A stretch of 64,000 nucleotides of DNA from the NCBI GenBank assembly GCA_030522415.1, contig CM060105.1:13417206-13481205 (forward strand). The letters are read 5' to 3'. This DNA is from Channallabes apus (Eukaryota; Chordata; Actinopteri; Siluriformes; Clariidae). How positions within the stretch are numbered: position 1 is the first letter of the stretch; the number at the start of each line of letters is the position of its first letter. Below the pieces are notes generated by a model. That model made no database searches, had not been told where the DNA came from, and worked only from the letters and a program-made list of their open reading frames with translations. This document shows, piece after piece, positions 1 to 9,149 of the stretch. The translations under genes were made by a program, and so were the position numbers.

Positions 1-759
1 GCGCTCATCGAGGCGAACAGACACGAGGCGAACAGAAAGAACCTTGACGAGGCGCTGGAAGGAAGAAAAGGCAAGCTAAATCAACTGAATGCAATGTCTA
101 TTGAATTAGAGGCGCTTATGAATGATGCACGTAATTTAGACATCGTTGAAACCGAGTACAGACCCGAATACGGGAAGTTGAGAGAAGACTTTATGAGAAG
201 TAAAGTTGATGTGTTAGTGTACACTCATAAAGACGAACGCAAACGCGATCAGGTCGCCTGCTTCGCATCTGAGATACAAGGCTGCACAGAATTCATGGAT
301 AACGTGGATCGCTGGATAGCGGACACCAAGGGCCACTCTATGACGTCGCGAACAATGCGAAGACGACGTCTCGCCAGGCGACAGCGTGTCACAGATAACG
401 GCAGCATCCAAGAGGTCCTCCTCATCATCTACAGCATCATTAACTCGGCTATAAAGGGCAGAAGCCACCAGTGCAGCCCTGCTAGCTGAAGCAGCAGCCT
501 TAGACCACCGGCAGAAGCTGGAAGAGCAACTAAAGGCGCAACTAGAAATGGAAAAGGCGCAACTAAAGGCTAAGGAAGAGCAACTAAACGTACATAAAAC
601 TAAAGGCACAGAAGGAAAGGCTGAGAGTTGACATGGAGCTCGCAAAGGCCGCAGCTGAAATAAATGTTTACTCGAAATACGACCCGCGAGAAAGAGCGCA
701 CTCATTGACTCGAGCAGCGCGCGTCCGAGCAGCGCACACTCTAACTTTTCCAACTCAAA
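1..759 (+). pseudogene. BEL/Pao gag, N-terminal part
   Basis: The reading frame is open from base 1 to about 330. It gives a charged, alpha-helical protein rich in Glu, Arg, Lys and Asn, then a segment ending FMDNVDRWIADTKGHS, which resembles the N-terminal coiled-coil and VERWI-type region of BEL gags. After about 330 the frame changes. The Ser-rich and Glu/Lys/Gln-rich helix normally found next is still visible in other frames at 480-620 (EEQLKAQLEMEKAQLKAKEE) but with stops. I infer small indels in a once continuous gag. No complete start is present because the gene begins upstream of the window. Confidence 0.75.
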
Positions 760-2661
760 ATGCAACAGCCGAGCGCAGCCTGCAAAGGAAAGCCATTCAC
801 CGAATTGGGTAACGTGCACCTGAGTAGCGCGCAGTCTACAGACTTAGAACACAATGAACTTTACGAGCACAGTGTGCCCACAGAATATCACAAACACGCT
901 TCGTGGCATCCCATTCGAGATTTACGTTTTGAGGCAGCCCGTTCAAGCGAGCCCATCAGTGTCAGACCCACAATGGCAAGTACTCAAAATGAATGTCCTA
1001 TCCTAGACAATGAACAGTTATGTCAGAGCTTCGATACAGCACATTATCGAATGCCAACGCTCTACGGGGCAGCCCATTCAGACATGCCCATGAGCTCAAC
1101 CCCACAAATGACAAGTACCCCGAAGAAACGTTCTACCCTTAACAATGAACATCCATGGCAGGGTCATGATGCAGTATGGCGTCAGCCACAACGACAGGCA
1201 GATTCCCCAGGCCCGCTTGCAAACACAAATCAGCAACCAATAAGCACCTCCAGAAACCCATTTAGTATGACAGAATGCACTACTCAAGACAATGAATACT
1301 TACGTCAGAGCCTCGACACAGTAGGGCTCCAGGTGCAATGCCAAGCAGAGCTCACAGAAATGCTCGCGAGAAGCCACATGCTGTCAACCCTGCCCCAGCG
1401 CAACATCCCTCCGTACAACGGGGACCCGTTTAAATTCTCATCCTTCATGATATCCTTTGAGCATTTCGTTGAATCCAAAGCTGACAACGACGTTGAAAAG
1501 CTGTATCTCGAACTGTTCACCACAGGCGAACCCAAAGAACTTGTAGCGAGCTGCATGAACATGACAGATGGCTATGCAAGAGCAAAGAAATTGTTGCACG
1601 ATAGGTTTGGTAACGAACTAAGAATTGCAGCAGCATATAAGCAAAGAGCAGCTAAGTGGCCAAAAATAAAATCAGACGACGGAAGGGCGTTAAGTGCCCT
1701 CTCCTCGTTCCTGACAACCTGCCAAAACGCCATGGAGAACTGTGAATCCATGGACGAGTTGAATAGCAGCCAGTGCATGACTGACATCCTCACAAAGCTG
1801 CCCCACAAGCTGATCGACAGGTGGAAGCTTCGCTCACACCAGCACTACGAGTTCCACAGAACAAGAGCCAAGTTCGCCCAGCTGGTGGACTTCATCAATC
1901 AACAAGCTAGACTGTACTCCGACCCGTCCTTCGCTGACCTGGACGCCGCAACCATTTTTATTGAATTTCCCAATGTGTATACACAAAAGAATATCCCAGC
2001 TACAGTGGAACGTATTCCACAACAGCACGACATCGACCAGTGGTCCTACCTTAGCGAGGTAAAGTTGCCCCAGATTAGTGCCAGAATTGAAATTCTCATA
2101 GGAAATAAAGAGCACAAACTTCTAGAACCACGGCGAGTAATCAATAGCAGGCATGAAGGGCCATACGCGGTGCAGAGTGCTCTCAGATGGACTGTGAACG
2201 GGCCTCTCCGAGAACCCGACGAACCAGTGAGCATTACAGTTAACCGAACCTCTATTGAAAGTGTAGAACGAATGCTGATAGAACAATATAACCATGATTT
2301 TCCTGAACGAAATTGCAATGACAAGGCAGAGATGTCACAAGAGGATTATCAGTTCTTAGATCTCGTTAATAATTCTTTGCAGTTCACAGATAATCACTTC
2401 TACATTGGCCTCCCACTTAAGAAAGCATCCGTTCAAACGCCCAACGACCGAAATGCAGCTATGCAATGTGCATTAAACCGTAAACGAAAACTTGGCAGCA
2501 GCAGCTCCTTTCACGAGGAGTACACAAACTTTATGAATGACATGCTAAAAAAGGGTCATGCAATCAGGGTTCCTACACATCACGCAAACCGTCAGGACGG
2601 TCATGTGTGGTACATACTGTACTGTACCGCATCATGGCGTCTATCATCCTCAAAAGAATAA
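760..2661 (+). pseudogene. BEL/Pao gag (DUF1759) with protease remnant and RT N terminus
   Basis: This 633-codon frame is the longest intact piece of the element. Residues about 215-395 form a DUF1759 gag domain (IPPYNGDPFKF, then LYLELFTTGEP, KKLLHDRFGN, TKLPHKLIDRW). Residues about 435-490 match the end of the DUF1758 aspartic-protease region (VKLPQISARIEILIGN, then NGPL-type ending). The zinc knuckle and the catalytic Asp motif expected between them are missing, so I infer an internal in-frame deletion. Residues about 545-610 are the RT N terminus ([26 protein letters not shown]). The frame is lost at about 2600, where the RT continues in another frame. Confidence 0.85.
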
Positions 2662-3299
2662 ACTAAGGGTGGTTTTTGACTGTGCTGCCAGTTATCAAGG
2701 AGTGTCACTAAATAGTGAGCTCCTACAAGGACCAGACTTAACAAACTCACTTATTGGAGTGAGTATGCTTTAGACAAGAAGAGATTGCCATGATGGCAGA
2801 AGTAGAAGCCATGTACTATCAAGTGAGAGTCCCCGAAAAGGACACAGATCTGCTGCACTTCCTATGGTGGCCGAATGGAGATGTGAACCAAGATTTAGTT
2901 GAATATAAAATGGTAGTTCATCTGTTCGGTGCAAAATCGTCACCTAGTGTTGCTAACTTCGCCCTCATAAAGACAGCAGAAGAAAACCGCAGCAATGCAC
3001 CTGATGTGGCAGTCAATACAGTACTTAAAAACTTTTATGTAGACGACTGCCTGAAATTTGTTTTGAGTCATGACCCTATACAACGATCTCACAAGTCTCT
3101 GTGCAAGCGGAGGGTTTAACCTCACTAAATGGGCAAGCAATAGCCGTGCCCTACTGACTTTCATTCCCCAAAGCGAAAGGATCAAAGACATGAGAGACTT
3201 AGACTTGAGTAAAGATGCACTCCCGTTTGAGAGAGCTCTGGGGGTGCTGTGGTGCATTAACTCAGACATGTTCAAGTTCAAAATTAGTTTAAAAGAATG
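2640..3299 (+). pseudogene. BEL/Pao reverse transcriptase core
   Basis: Three overlapping short frames carry the RT palm. [17 protein letters not shown] is at about 2660, the LLHFLWWPNGD/VVHLFGAKSSP block at 2850-2945, and the catalytic box YVDD at about 3040. Both aspartates of YVDD survive. Continuation into KWASNSRALL and the LGVLW motif is at 3130-3255. At least two frameshifts and a stop near 2771 separate the pieces, so this is a dead RT. In BEL elements this enzyme copies the genomic RNA inside the virus-like particle. Confidence 0.85.
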
Positions 3300-3516
3300 A
3301 CCTGTGACAAGATGAGGAATCCTGTCAATCACCAGTTCGATTTACGACCCCTTAGGTTTTCTCGCACCTGTCATACTGCCAGCTAAAACTGTAATGCAAT
3401 AGTTAGATAAAGAAAAACTCGCATGGGACGACGACATTCCCGAGCAGTTTGCTAAAGCATGGAAAACCTGGCTGCAAGAGCTGCCCCAACTGTCCGAGTT
3501 CAGCGTAGCAAGGTGC
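3300..3516 (+). pseudogene. BEL/Pao RT thumb / connection remnant
   Basis: Translation in mixed frames gives ITSSIYDPLGFLAPVILPAK and WDDDIPEQFAKAWKTW, the usual BEL/Pao sequence between the RT palm and RNase H. An in-frame TAG breaks it near 3400. It joins the RT piece before it to the RNase H piece after it. Confidence 0.75.
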
Positions 3517-3882
3517 GTGAAACCAGCCGACTTTGGAGCTACAGTTACAGCGCAACTTCATCACTTTTCGGATGCGAGTGAAATGGGATACAGAGTTGTC
3601 TCTGACCTCAGGTTAGTAAATGCTGACGGACTCACACATTCCTTATTCATAATGGGAAACTCCCGTGTAGCACCCCTGAAACAAACGACGACCCCACGAA
3701 TGGAATTGACAGCGGCAGTGGTCGCTGTAAAAAATTACAAAATGATGAGAGAGCACCTAGAATTGAAATTACTAGACTCGATGTTTTGGACTGACAGTAC
3801 AACTGTTTTGCGATACATTAACAATCAAACACTTCGTTGTAAGACCTTTGTGGCCAACATAATTGCCACTATAAGAGACTAA
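3517..3882 (+). pseudogene. BEL/Pao RNase H
   Basis: A 121-codon frame holds HHFSDASEMGYRVV (first catalytic Asp), TPRMELTAAVVAV (catalytic Glu) and MFWTDSTTVLRYI (third Asp), the signature of the BEL/Pao RNase H that removes template RNA during reverse transcription. It stops at 3882, just before the C-terminal part. All three acidic residues are retained although the gene around them is broken. Confidence 0.85.
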
Positions 3883-3947
3883 ACCAAGACAAAGCAATGG
3901 AGGTACGTTAATACCTAAAAAAAAAACCAGCTGATTCTGCATCCAGG

Positions 3948-4418
3948 GTGGTATCCTATGAAAAGTTTATGAAAAACGTCACCTGGATTCATGGCCCTTC
4001 CTTTCTCAAAGAAGCAGAGTGTAACTGGCCTGAAAATATTTATGACACGTCAGTGAAAGAAAATGACAACGAAATTAAGCTCTCAGCTTTAGTGAACATT
4101 ATGAGCATTACAGAAAGCACAGACGCCGTGAGCAAATTAATTAATTATCACTCGGACTGGCAAAAGTTAAAAAGATCCGTTGCCTGGATCGTTCGCATCA
4201 GAGACATGCTCAAACAAAAAACAGAAAGGGTCAAAACACAAGTAGATAACCCAAAGACAGAAAGTCACAAGTCGCTAACAGCTCAAGACCTACCAAGAGC
4301 AGAAAATGAAATTATTAAGTTAACTCAAAGACAAAATTTTAAGGAAGAAATTCTCACGTTGCGAAAGGGTAAAGCAGCAGCAGAACTCAAACAGGGAATT
4401 CCCACACAGCAAAAATGA
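3948..4418 (+). pseudogene. BEL/Pao linker between RNase H and integrase
   Basis: A 156-codon frame begins just after DSASRV and contains WIHGPSFLKEAECNWPE, the usual 'WxxGPxFL' block of the BEL/Pao RNase H-integrase linker. It then has a Lys-rich tract and ENEIIKLTQRQNFKEEI, the helix before the integrase zinc-binding domain. No enzyme centre is expected here. The frame ends at 4418 and the element goes on in another frame. Confidence 0.8.
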
Positions 4419-4445
4419 AAGGCATCTCTAAAAAGAAACAGCTGC

Positions 4446-5225
4446 TTGTCCAAACTGGACCCAGTACTACAGGATGGATTGCTGAGTTTCGGAGGACGTC
4501 ACGGCAGGTCCGCAATGCCAGAGCACGTTAAACACCCAGTCATTGTACCTAAAGACTCACACATTGTAACATTAATATTAAGAGAGTTCATGAAAAGATT
4601 GGACAGAGTGGCAGAAATTACATGCTTTCAGAATTGCGGCAGAAATACTGGATTCCAACTGCTAAGTCACTTGTAAGACAGTTTCTCTCCAGGTGTGAGA
4701 AATGCAGAAAGTCTAGAGCTAAAACATGTGAGCAAAAAATGTCAGAATTGCCAAGCGATAGAATAACGCCAGACCACCCACCCTTTACTAATGTGGGAGT
4801 GGACTACTTCAGACCCTTCGAGGTCAGACGTGGCAGAAGTAACGTTAAAAGGTATGGCATACTTTTCACTTGTCTAACAACAAGAGCCATGCACATTGAA
4901 ATTGCTCATTTGCTTGACACAGACTCATGTGTGAATGCCATTCGACGCTTTTTGAGTAGGAGAGGTCAGGTGTCAGTCATGAGAAGTGACAATGGAACGA
5001 ACCTTACAGGCGCAGAGACCGAACTGCGCGAGGCAATTCAGTAATGGGACCAGGCACAAAGTGAAAGCTTCCTTACGCAAAGTAGCATACAGTGGACATT
5101 TAATCCACCTTCTGGTTCTGACTTTGGTGGAATATGGGAAAGGCAGATTAGAGCAGTTAGAAAAATTTTGAGATCAGTACTGAAAGAACAAACACTGGAT
5201 GATGAGTCTTGGCTCTTGACGAAGG
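4446..5225 (+). pseudogene. BEL/Pao integrase, N-terminal and catalytic core, split by a retroposon
   Basis: Residues from 4446 give LDPVLQDGLLSFGGRHGR, the conserved block before the zinc-binding domain; the His pair is poorly kept. From 4622 follow YWIPTAKSLVRQFLSRC (zinc-binding Cys pair), the first catalytic Asp in VGVDYFRPF and the second in RSDNGTNLTGAE. The region with the third acidic residue reads SGSDFGGIWERQIRAVRKILRSVLKEQ in another frame (5110-5200). Frameshifts at about 4670 and 5040 kill the enzyme. The reading then runs into a foreign retroposon at about 5210 and resumes at 6433. Confidence 0.85.
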
Positions 5226-6437
5226 CGGTCGCATTTGCTCTCCCTCCCTTATCTCTCCCCGCTTGCTTCTCTTGTCTGTCTTGTGAAATACTATTCAGAG
5301 ACTCTCCTCGTCTTGCTCTTGAAATAAAAAGGAAATGGATTTGATCAAGTGGTCTCTGAATGCAATTGACACGATCTTCTCGATGAGAAATGTGGGTTCT
5401 GGGGAACCTACTTGTCCTGCTGGGACGTTTGCTGCTGGATACACGATGGAGAAGTGGCGCATTGTGTGCCTGGCCGCACTGTCTCTGGAGGATGTTGAAG
5501 ATATTTACCTATTCGGAACTCTGATAACTGGGATTCTGCTGATTGGATTAGGTGGATTACTTGGATATCGAAAAATCTTAAAAGCAGTCAGTCTCAACCC
5601 CAAGAGACTGGCTGGCTGGGAAATAATGGTGACGAGAGCTGTCAGTAATCAGACTGTGGTTATGGACCGCAAATTGGATACCATCTGGGGAGACTGGCAG
5701 CTATACAACGTAATTTGGACGGACCTGGAGACCAGTGACGGACATTAAATATCTGTGAAATTGGCAGGTATTGATTGAAACCTGAAAAATATATATAAAT
5801 TTTTTTTTTCTTTCTGCCCCTTCTTTCCAGCTACTGCATTTCAAGGCAGTGGCTGGAGACATAAACTCCCCGAAGACCAAGATAATGAGACGCTCTGGAA
5901 TCTACCCCCCTCCCCCTTCAAGGTCACCTGGCGCAGACTATTACGGGATGTTACAGGCTTACAAACTGACACGCACGCACTTATACACTCACAGAACAGC
6001 TACAGATAGACACTCTACCTTCCCCATTTCCAATGCCTTCGTGTGCTTATTCCCCTCGGTGTGGGCAGGCGGAATCGGGACCAGTGCTCTTTAGCTGCAG
6101 GGACTGGAGCTGTTTGCCTACATTGGAAATTTCCTATCTCTGTACCCTCATTGTTGCAATGTTGATGTCTTGTGATTACATGTCTTTCTGTGCTTGCTGC
6201 TGAGGTATTTTTTTTTGTACCCCTGATCGCACACTGCCCTCTCTGAAGGGCAGTCTGGGAGGGGATTTTTTTTTACCCTCGTTATCCTAATGTATCTGAT
6301 TTCTTGTTTTCTATGATGGCGCCTAGGTGGCTGCCGTCGCGACCCTGTGGTCGCAAAAAAGCATTTCACTGCATTTCATACTGTATGACTGTGTATGTGA
6401 CAAATAAAATTTGAATTTGAATTTGAATTTGAGTTTG
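5210..6437 (+). mobile_element. LINE-tailed retroposon carrying a membrane-protein ORF, inserted in the BEL integrase
   Basis: The BEL integrase reads LDDES up to about 5209 and goes on as [16 protein letters not shown] from about 6433, so the 1.2 kb between is an insertion. It ends in four TTTGAA-type units. Its last about 90 bases (GCATTTCACTGCAT, GACTGTGTATGTGAC, AATAAAATTTGAATTTGAA) closely match the end of the Rex1-like LINE at 41840-41937. It has a 5' leader, a 137-codon ORF, a T-rich stretch followed by an AG splice-like site (5800-5830) and a 3' part without long ORFs. It encodes no polymerase. I infer it was copied by LINE machinery through the shared tail. Confidence 0.7.
5335..5748 (+). 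CDS. Small putative membrane protein of the LINE-tailed retroposon
   Basis: The 137-codon ORF begins at ATG in the context AAAGGAAATGG and ends at TAA. I do not recognise a named family. It has a short polar N terminus, a CPAGTFAAGY segment, EKWRIVCLAALSLEDVEDIY, and then a clear membrane span at residues about 60-82 (LFGTLITGILLIGLGGLLGY). A basic stretch (YRKILKAV, NPKRLAG) follows, so positive-inside favours the C terminus in the cytosol. The C-terminal half is soluble. It lies alone in a retroposon that has inserted into a dead BEL element, yet it is unbroken. This suggests a young insertion, or a coding function kept while the element spreads. Confidence 0.6.
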   Translation: MDLIKWSLNAIDTIFSMRNVGSGEPTCPAGTFAAGYTMEKWRIVCLAALSLEDVEDIYLFGTLITGILLIGLGGLLGYRKILKAVSLNPKRLAGWEIMVTRAVSNQTVVMDRKLDTIWGDWQLYNVIWTDLETSDGH

Positions 6438-6897
6438 CACACATTCATGTGTGAAGTGGAGGCGATAATGAATAATCGACCCCTCATTACCGTCTCTGCA
6501 GATCCCACAGATCTGGACACCTAACCACATGCTGCTGATGAAAAAACATCCAAACCTGCCCCCTGGACTTTTCAAAAAGGAAGACATCTATGAACGTCGC
6601 AGGTGGAAGCAGATTCAGTATCTATCAGACCTGTTCTGAAAGCGATGGGTGCGTGAATAATTGCCCTTGCTCCAGGAACGTCAAAAATGGTTTCAAGAGA
6701 GAAAAAACCTTTCGATTGGAGACATAGTCTTAATAATTGATGAGTCTTCTCCAAGAAATTCATGGGTTATTGGACGAATCACGAAAGTGCTCCCCGATAA
6801 AAGGGGACTTGTGAGACGTGTGTTAGTCAAAACTAAGAGCAACACCCTGGAAAGACCCATTGACAAGCTGTGCCTCATATGTGAAACGGACTGTTAA
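6433..6897 (+). pseudogene. BEL/Pao integrase C terminus and DUF5641 domain
   Basis: After the inserted retroposon the BEL reading resumes: [18 protein letters not shown] at 6433, then a broken stretch (frameshifts at 6520-6660), then a 78-codon frame 6661-6897. That frame contains LQERQKWFQERKNLSIGDIV and SWVIGRITKVLPDKRGLVR, the DUF5641 (SH3-like) domain that ends BEL/Pao polyproteins. The stop at 6895-6897 is the likely natural end of pol. Confidence 0.85.
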
Positions 6898-7087
6898 ATG
6901 TGTTATAATCTGTTATCAAATTTGATACACAAATATAAACACCTGAGATGAATATTATACATTTAAAAGATTTAAAACGTTTTTGAAGGTTAAGAATGTT
7001 TAATTGCATGTCGTTTAAAAAAAATAAATAAAAAAAAGCACAAAATTGTAATTGTCAGTCATCCTGCCTGTCAATTAGGGGCTGGAA

Positions 7088-7114
7088 TGTAAGAGTCATA
7101 TCACATTTGTTATG
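7088..7114 (+). repeat. Start of BEL-type 3' LTR, truncated
   Basis: TGTAAGAGTCATATCACATTTG follows a purine tract and resembles the first 27 bases of the solo LTR at 37276 and of the interrupted LTR at 20901. After about 7114 the similarity stops, so the rest of the LTR seems lost. Confidence 0.55.
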
Positions 7115-7651
7115 TACAGATGTCGCCCTTAAAACCCTGCGTGTTTTCCCGCGGGATGCCGCAATTTAGCGTGCGGCGTGCCGCGTCTTGCCGGAGGCAA
7201 CATTCGGGAATTTTAAATAAATGTGTTGCGCTTCACTGAATATCCGCCAGATGGCGCATGGAAGGACTTTATCTAAAAGCCGGACCAAGTACAACAATGA
7301 ATGTAAGGACGCGGAAGAACAGTGCTGAAGCGAACATGAATTTTATTTTGTTTTATAATAGATCTTTCATGATGAATGAGTGTATATGTGCTTCACATTA
7401 TCAAACACAGGCAAAGGAGACAGAAATTATTGAGGGATCCACTGAAAAAAGTAAACCTAGTTTAATGTGTTTTTTTTTCTCATTCCATTAGTAAAAAAAA
7501 TAATTTGCTCTTTTTAACTGAAGTGTCTAATTTATGCTTATGGGTGAATCTTTTTTTTTTTTTTTTTTTTAGTATAATGCTGTTTACAGCAGGAAACCAA
7601 AGTGAAATATTTCATTTTGATCCAGGTACTCTTATTAGGTTGAGTGTGATT

Positions 7652-7663
7652 TGCGCATGCGCA
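7652..7663. promoter_or_regulatory. NRF1-type palindromic site
   Basis: TGCGCATGCGCA is a perfect NRF1 consensus palindrome in otherwise AT-rich DNA. It lies about 180 bp upstream of a short ATG-led stretch with a good splice donor, so it may mark a promoter. Confidence 0.45.
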
Positions 7664-7841
7664 GTCTTTAGACCATAGTTTTGCCGGTATAATTTTATTT
7701 CCGCCTCAAACCGGAGCATGACGTTGAAACAAGTAAGGAAGGATATCAGAACCTGTATTTCAGTTACTGTTAGTTAAAGCCCCTGATTAAACTTAAATCT
7801 AATCCATTCACAAAGGACATTTCTGCTTCAAACCGTGTCTC

Positions 7842-7911
7842 ATGACGCAGCATTTTCACGGACTGAATCACATGCGGGTGGAGATTCTCAAAGAAAACTC
7901 CTTTAAACCAG
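7842..7911 (+). CDS. Candidate first coding exon of an unrecognised gene
   Basis: An ATG at 7842, with an in-frame stop upstream at 7800, opens 23 codons (MTQHFHGLNHMRVEILKENS...) and runs into CCAG|GTAAGA, a good splice donor. The NRF1 palindrome lies upstream. I do not recognise the peptide and see no clear next exon before the tandem array at 9.15 kb. It may be a real first exon, an upstream ORF in a non-coding transcript, or chance. Confidence 0.25.
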
Positions 7912-9149
7912 GTAAGAAAGCAAACTCATGTCATTTCTATGTTAAATGTTTCTCTTCTATGAGCAAATTCATGATTTATGTCAGGAACAACTACTTTGTA
8001 GATTGAGTTTTGTGTCCGTGTTTGCTACTGTAGCTAAAACCACCTATATTACCTGCATTAGCATTAGCTAACTAACGTGGTGATTTTCAAAAACACCGGA
8101 GTTTATACAGTAAGTCAGCGGCGCCGAAGAAAATAATTATATTTAAGTACCGTTGGTTAACGATGTAAAAATTAATAGGAAAGTGACGTAAACATAGAAC
8201 AAGCTAATTTGGAGTGAGTGCTGTTTGTAGTGTACTGCTGTCTATACTTTATACACACTGTAATTAAGATTTGCTAACATAAGAACTTGAGCCAGTCCAA
8301 TTTTTGTTTTTACCTTTTTTTTTTTTTTTTTAAAGATCAGTAATGAGTTTCTGAGAATTATATCTGCTCCACTTCAAGCAAGATTACTGGTTTCCTTGGA
8401 CAAGCAACAGTACAAACTAATTGAGATCATCAGAAACTAGGGAGGAACCCGTCAGAGAGAGAAGACCAGAGATATAATCTTCATCTTCAAGTTCTTGATC
8501 TGGTATGTATGGTACGGTTCAGGACCAGGGAGGGAGCCGGAGACAGCAGAACAAAGAGATGATATTGCCAGCACCAGCACAGGGAGCACAGTTTTTAGTT
8601 TAGATCTCATGTTTACATTTTATTGTATGTTGATGGCTTGACTGTAAACAACAAACAATGCAATAAATGTATAAAAATATATATATTTATTGTCTCTTTC
8701 CAGGACCAGGCATATCGTTCAATTATTTTTTGGCCAAATAGGCAGTCGTAACAAGAGGTGAGGGCGCGCGCGTCATCACATGTGCTTAGCCGACTCTGCG
8801 TTCACCGTAAACTTCAATATACATAGACGTTTATATTTTTGTTTATTTGTATATGTATGTTATTAATTATACTTTTTTAGAGATTGTATGTGCGTGCACG
8901 GAGAGTATGTGTTGATAAGTTTATGTGGATAAGTTGATAAGTGTATCAGAAAGCATTAAAATGTTCATTTGAATTAAAATGACACACACACGTCTGTGTA
9001 TACAGTATATCAATTACATATATATCAATTTCATTAGTTCGTTCATTCTATTTGAAGCTTCGGATGTTTTTTTTTTTTTGGTTTGGTTAGATTAGTTCTG
9101 AACTCGCTTCCTTGAAACTATCGCTAAAACAATGACACACACACATAGA
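7912..9149. other. Unique AT-rich DNA, no clear gene
   Basis: No long frame is present. Features seen are a T-run (8316-8333), a polypyrimidine-AG at 8694-8704 resembling a splice acceptor, a donor-like GGTATGTA near 8500, and a degenerate relative of the array flank at 9065-9132 (also at 12308-12372) that leads into CA repeats. Confidence 0.5.

Larger units (their letters stand above)
1..7114 (+). mobile_element. BEL/Pao LTR retrotransposon, decayed, 5' end outside window
   Basis: Gag (coiled coil, then DUF1759), a protease remnant, reverse transcriptase, RNase H, integrase and DUF5641 follow one another on the plus strand, the order known for BEL/Pao. The polyprotein is cut by frameshifts and stops into at least seven open pieces. 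A separate retroposon (5210-6437) splits the integrase. The 5' LTR lies before the window. Only about 27 bp of a 3' LTR is recognisable (from 7088), after a purine-rich AGGGGCTGGAA tract. The element cannot make a working polyprotein. Confidence 0.9.

Noticed and set aside
214..819. A 201-codon minus-strand frame rich in Ser, Cys and Ala
   Set aside because: It is antisense to the Gag coiled coil of the BEL element, whose motif order explains the sequence better.
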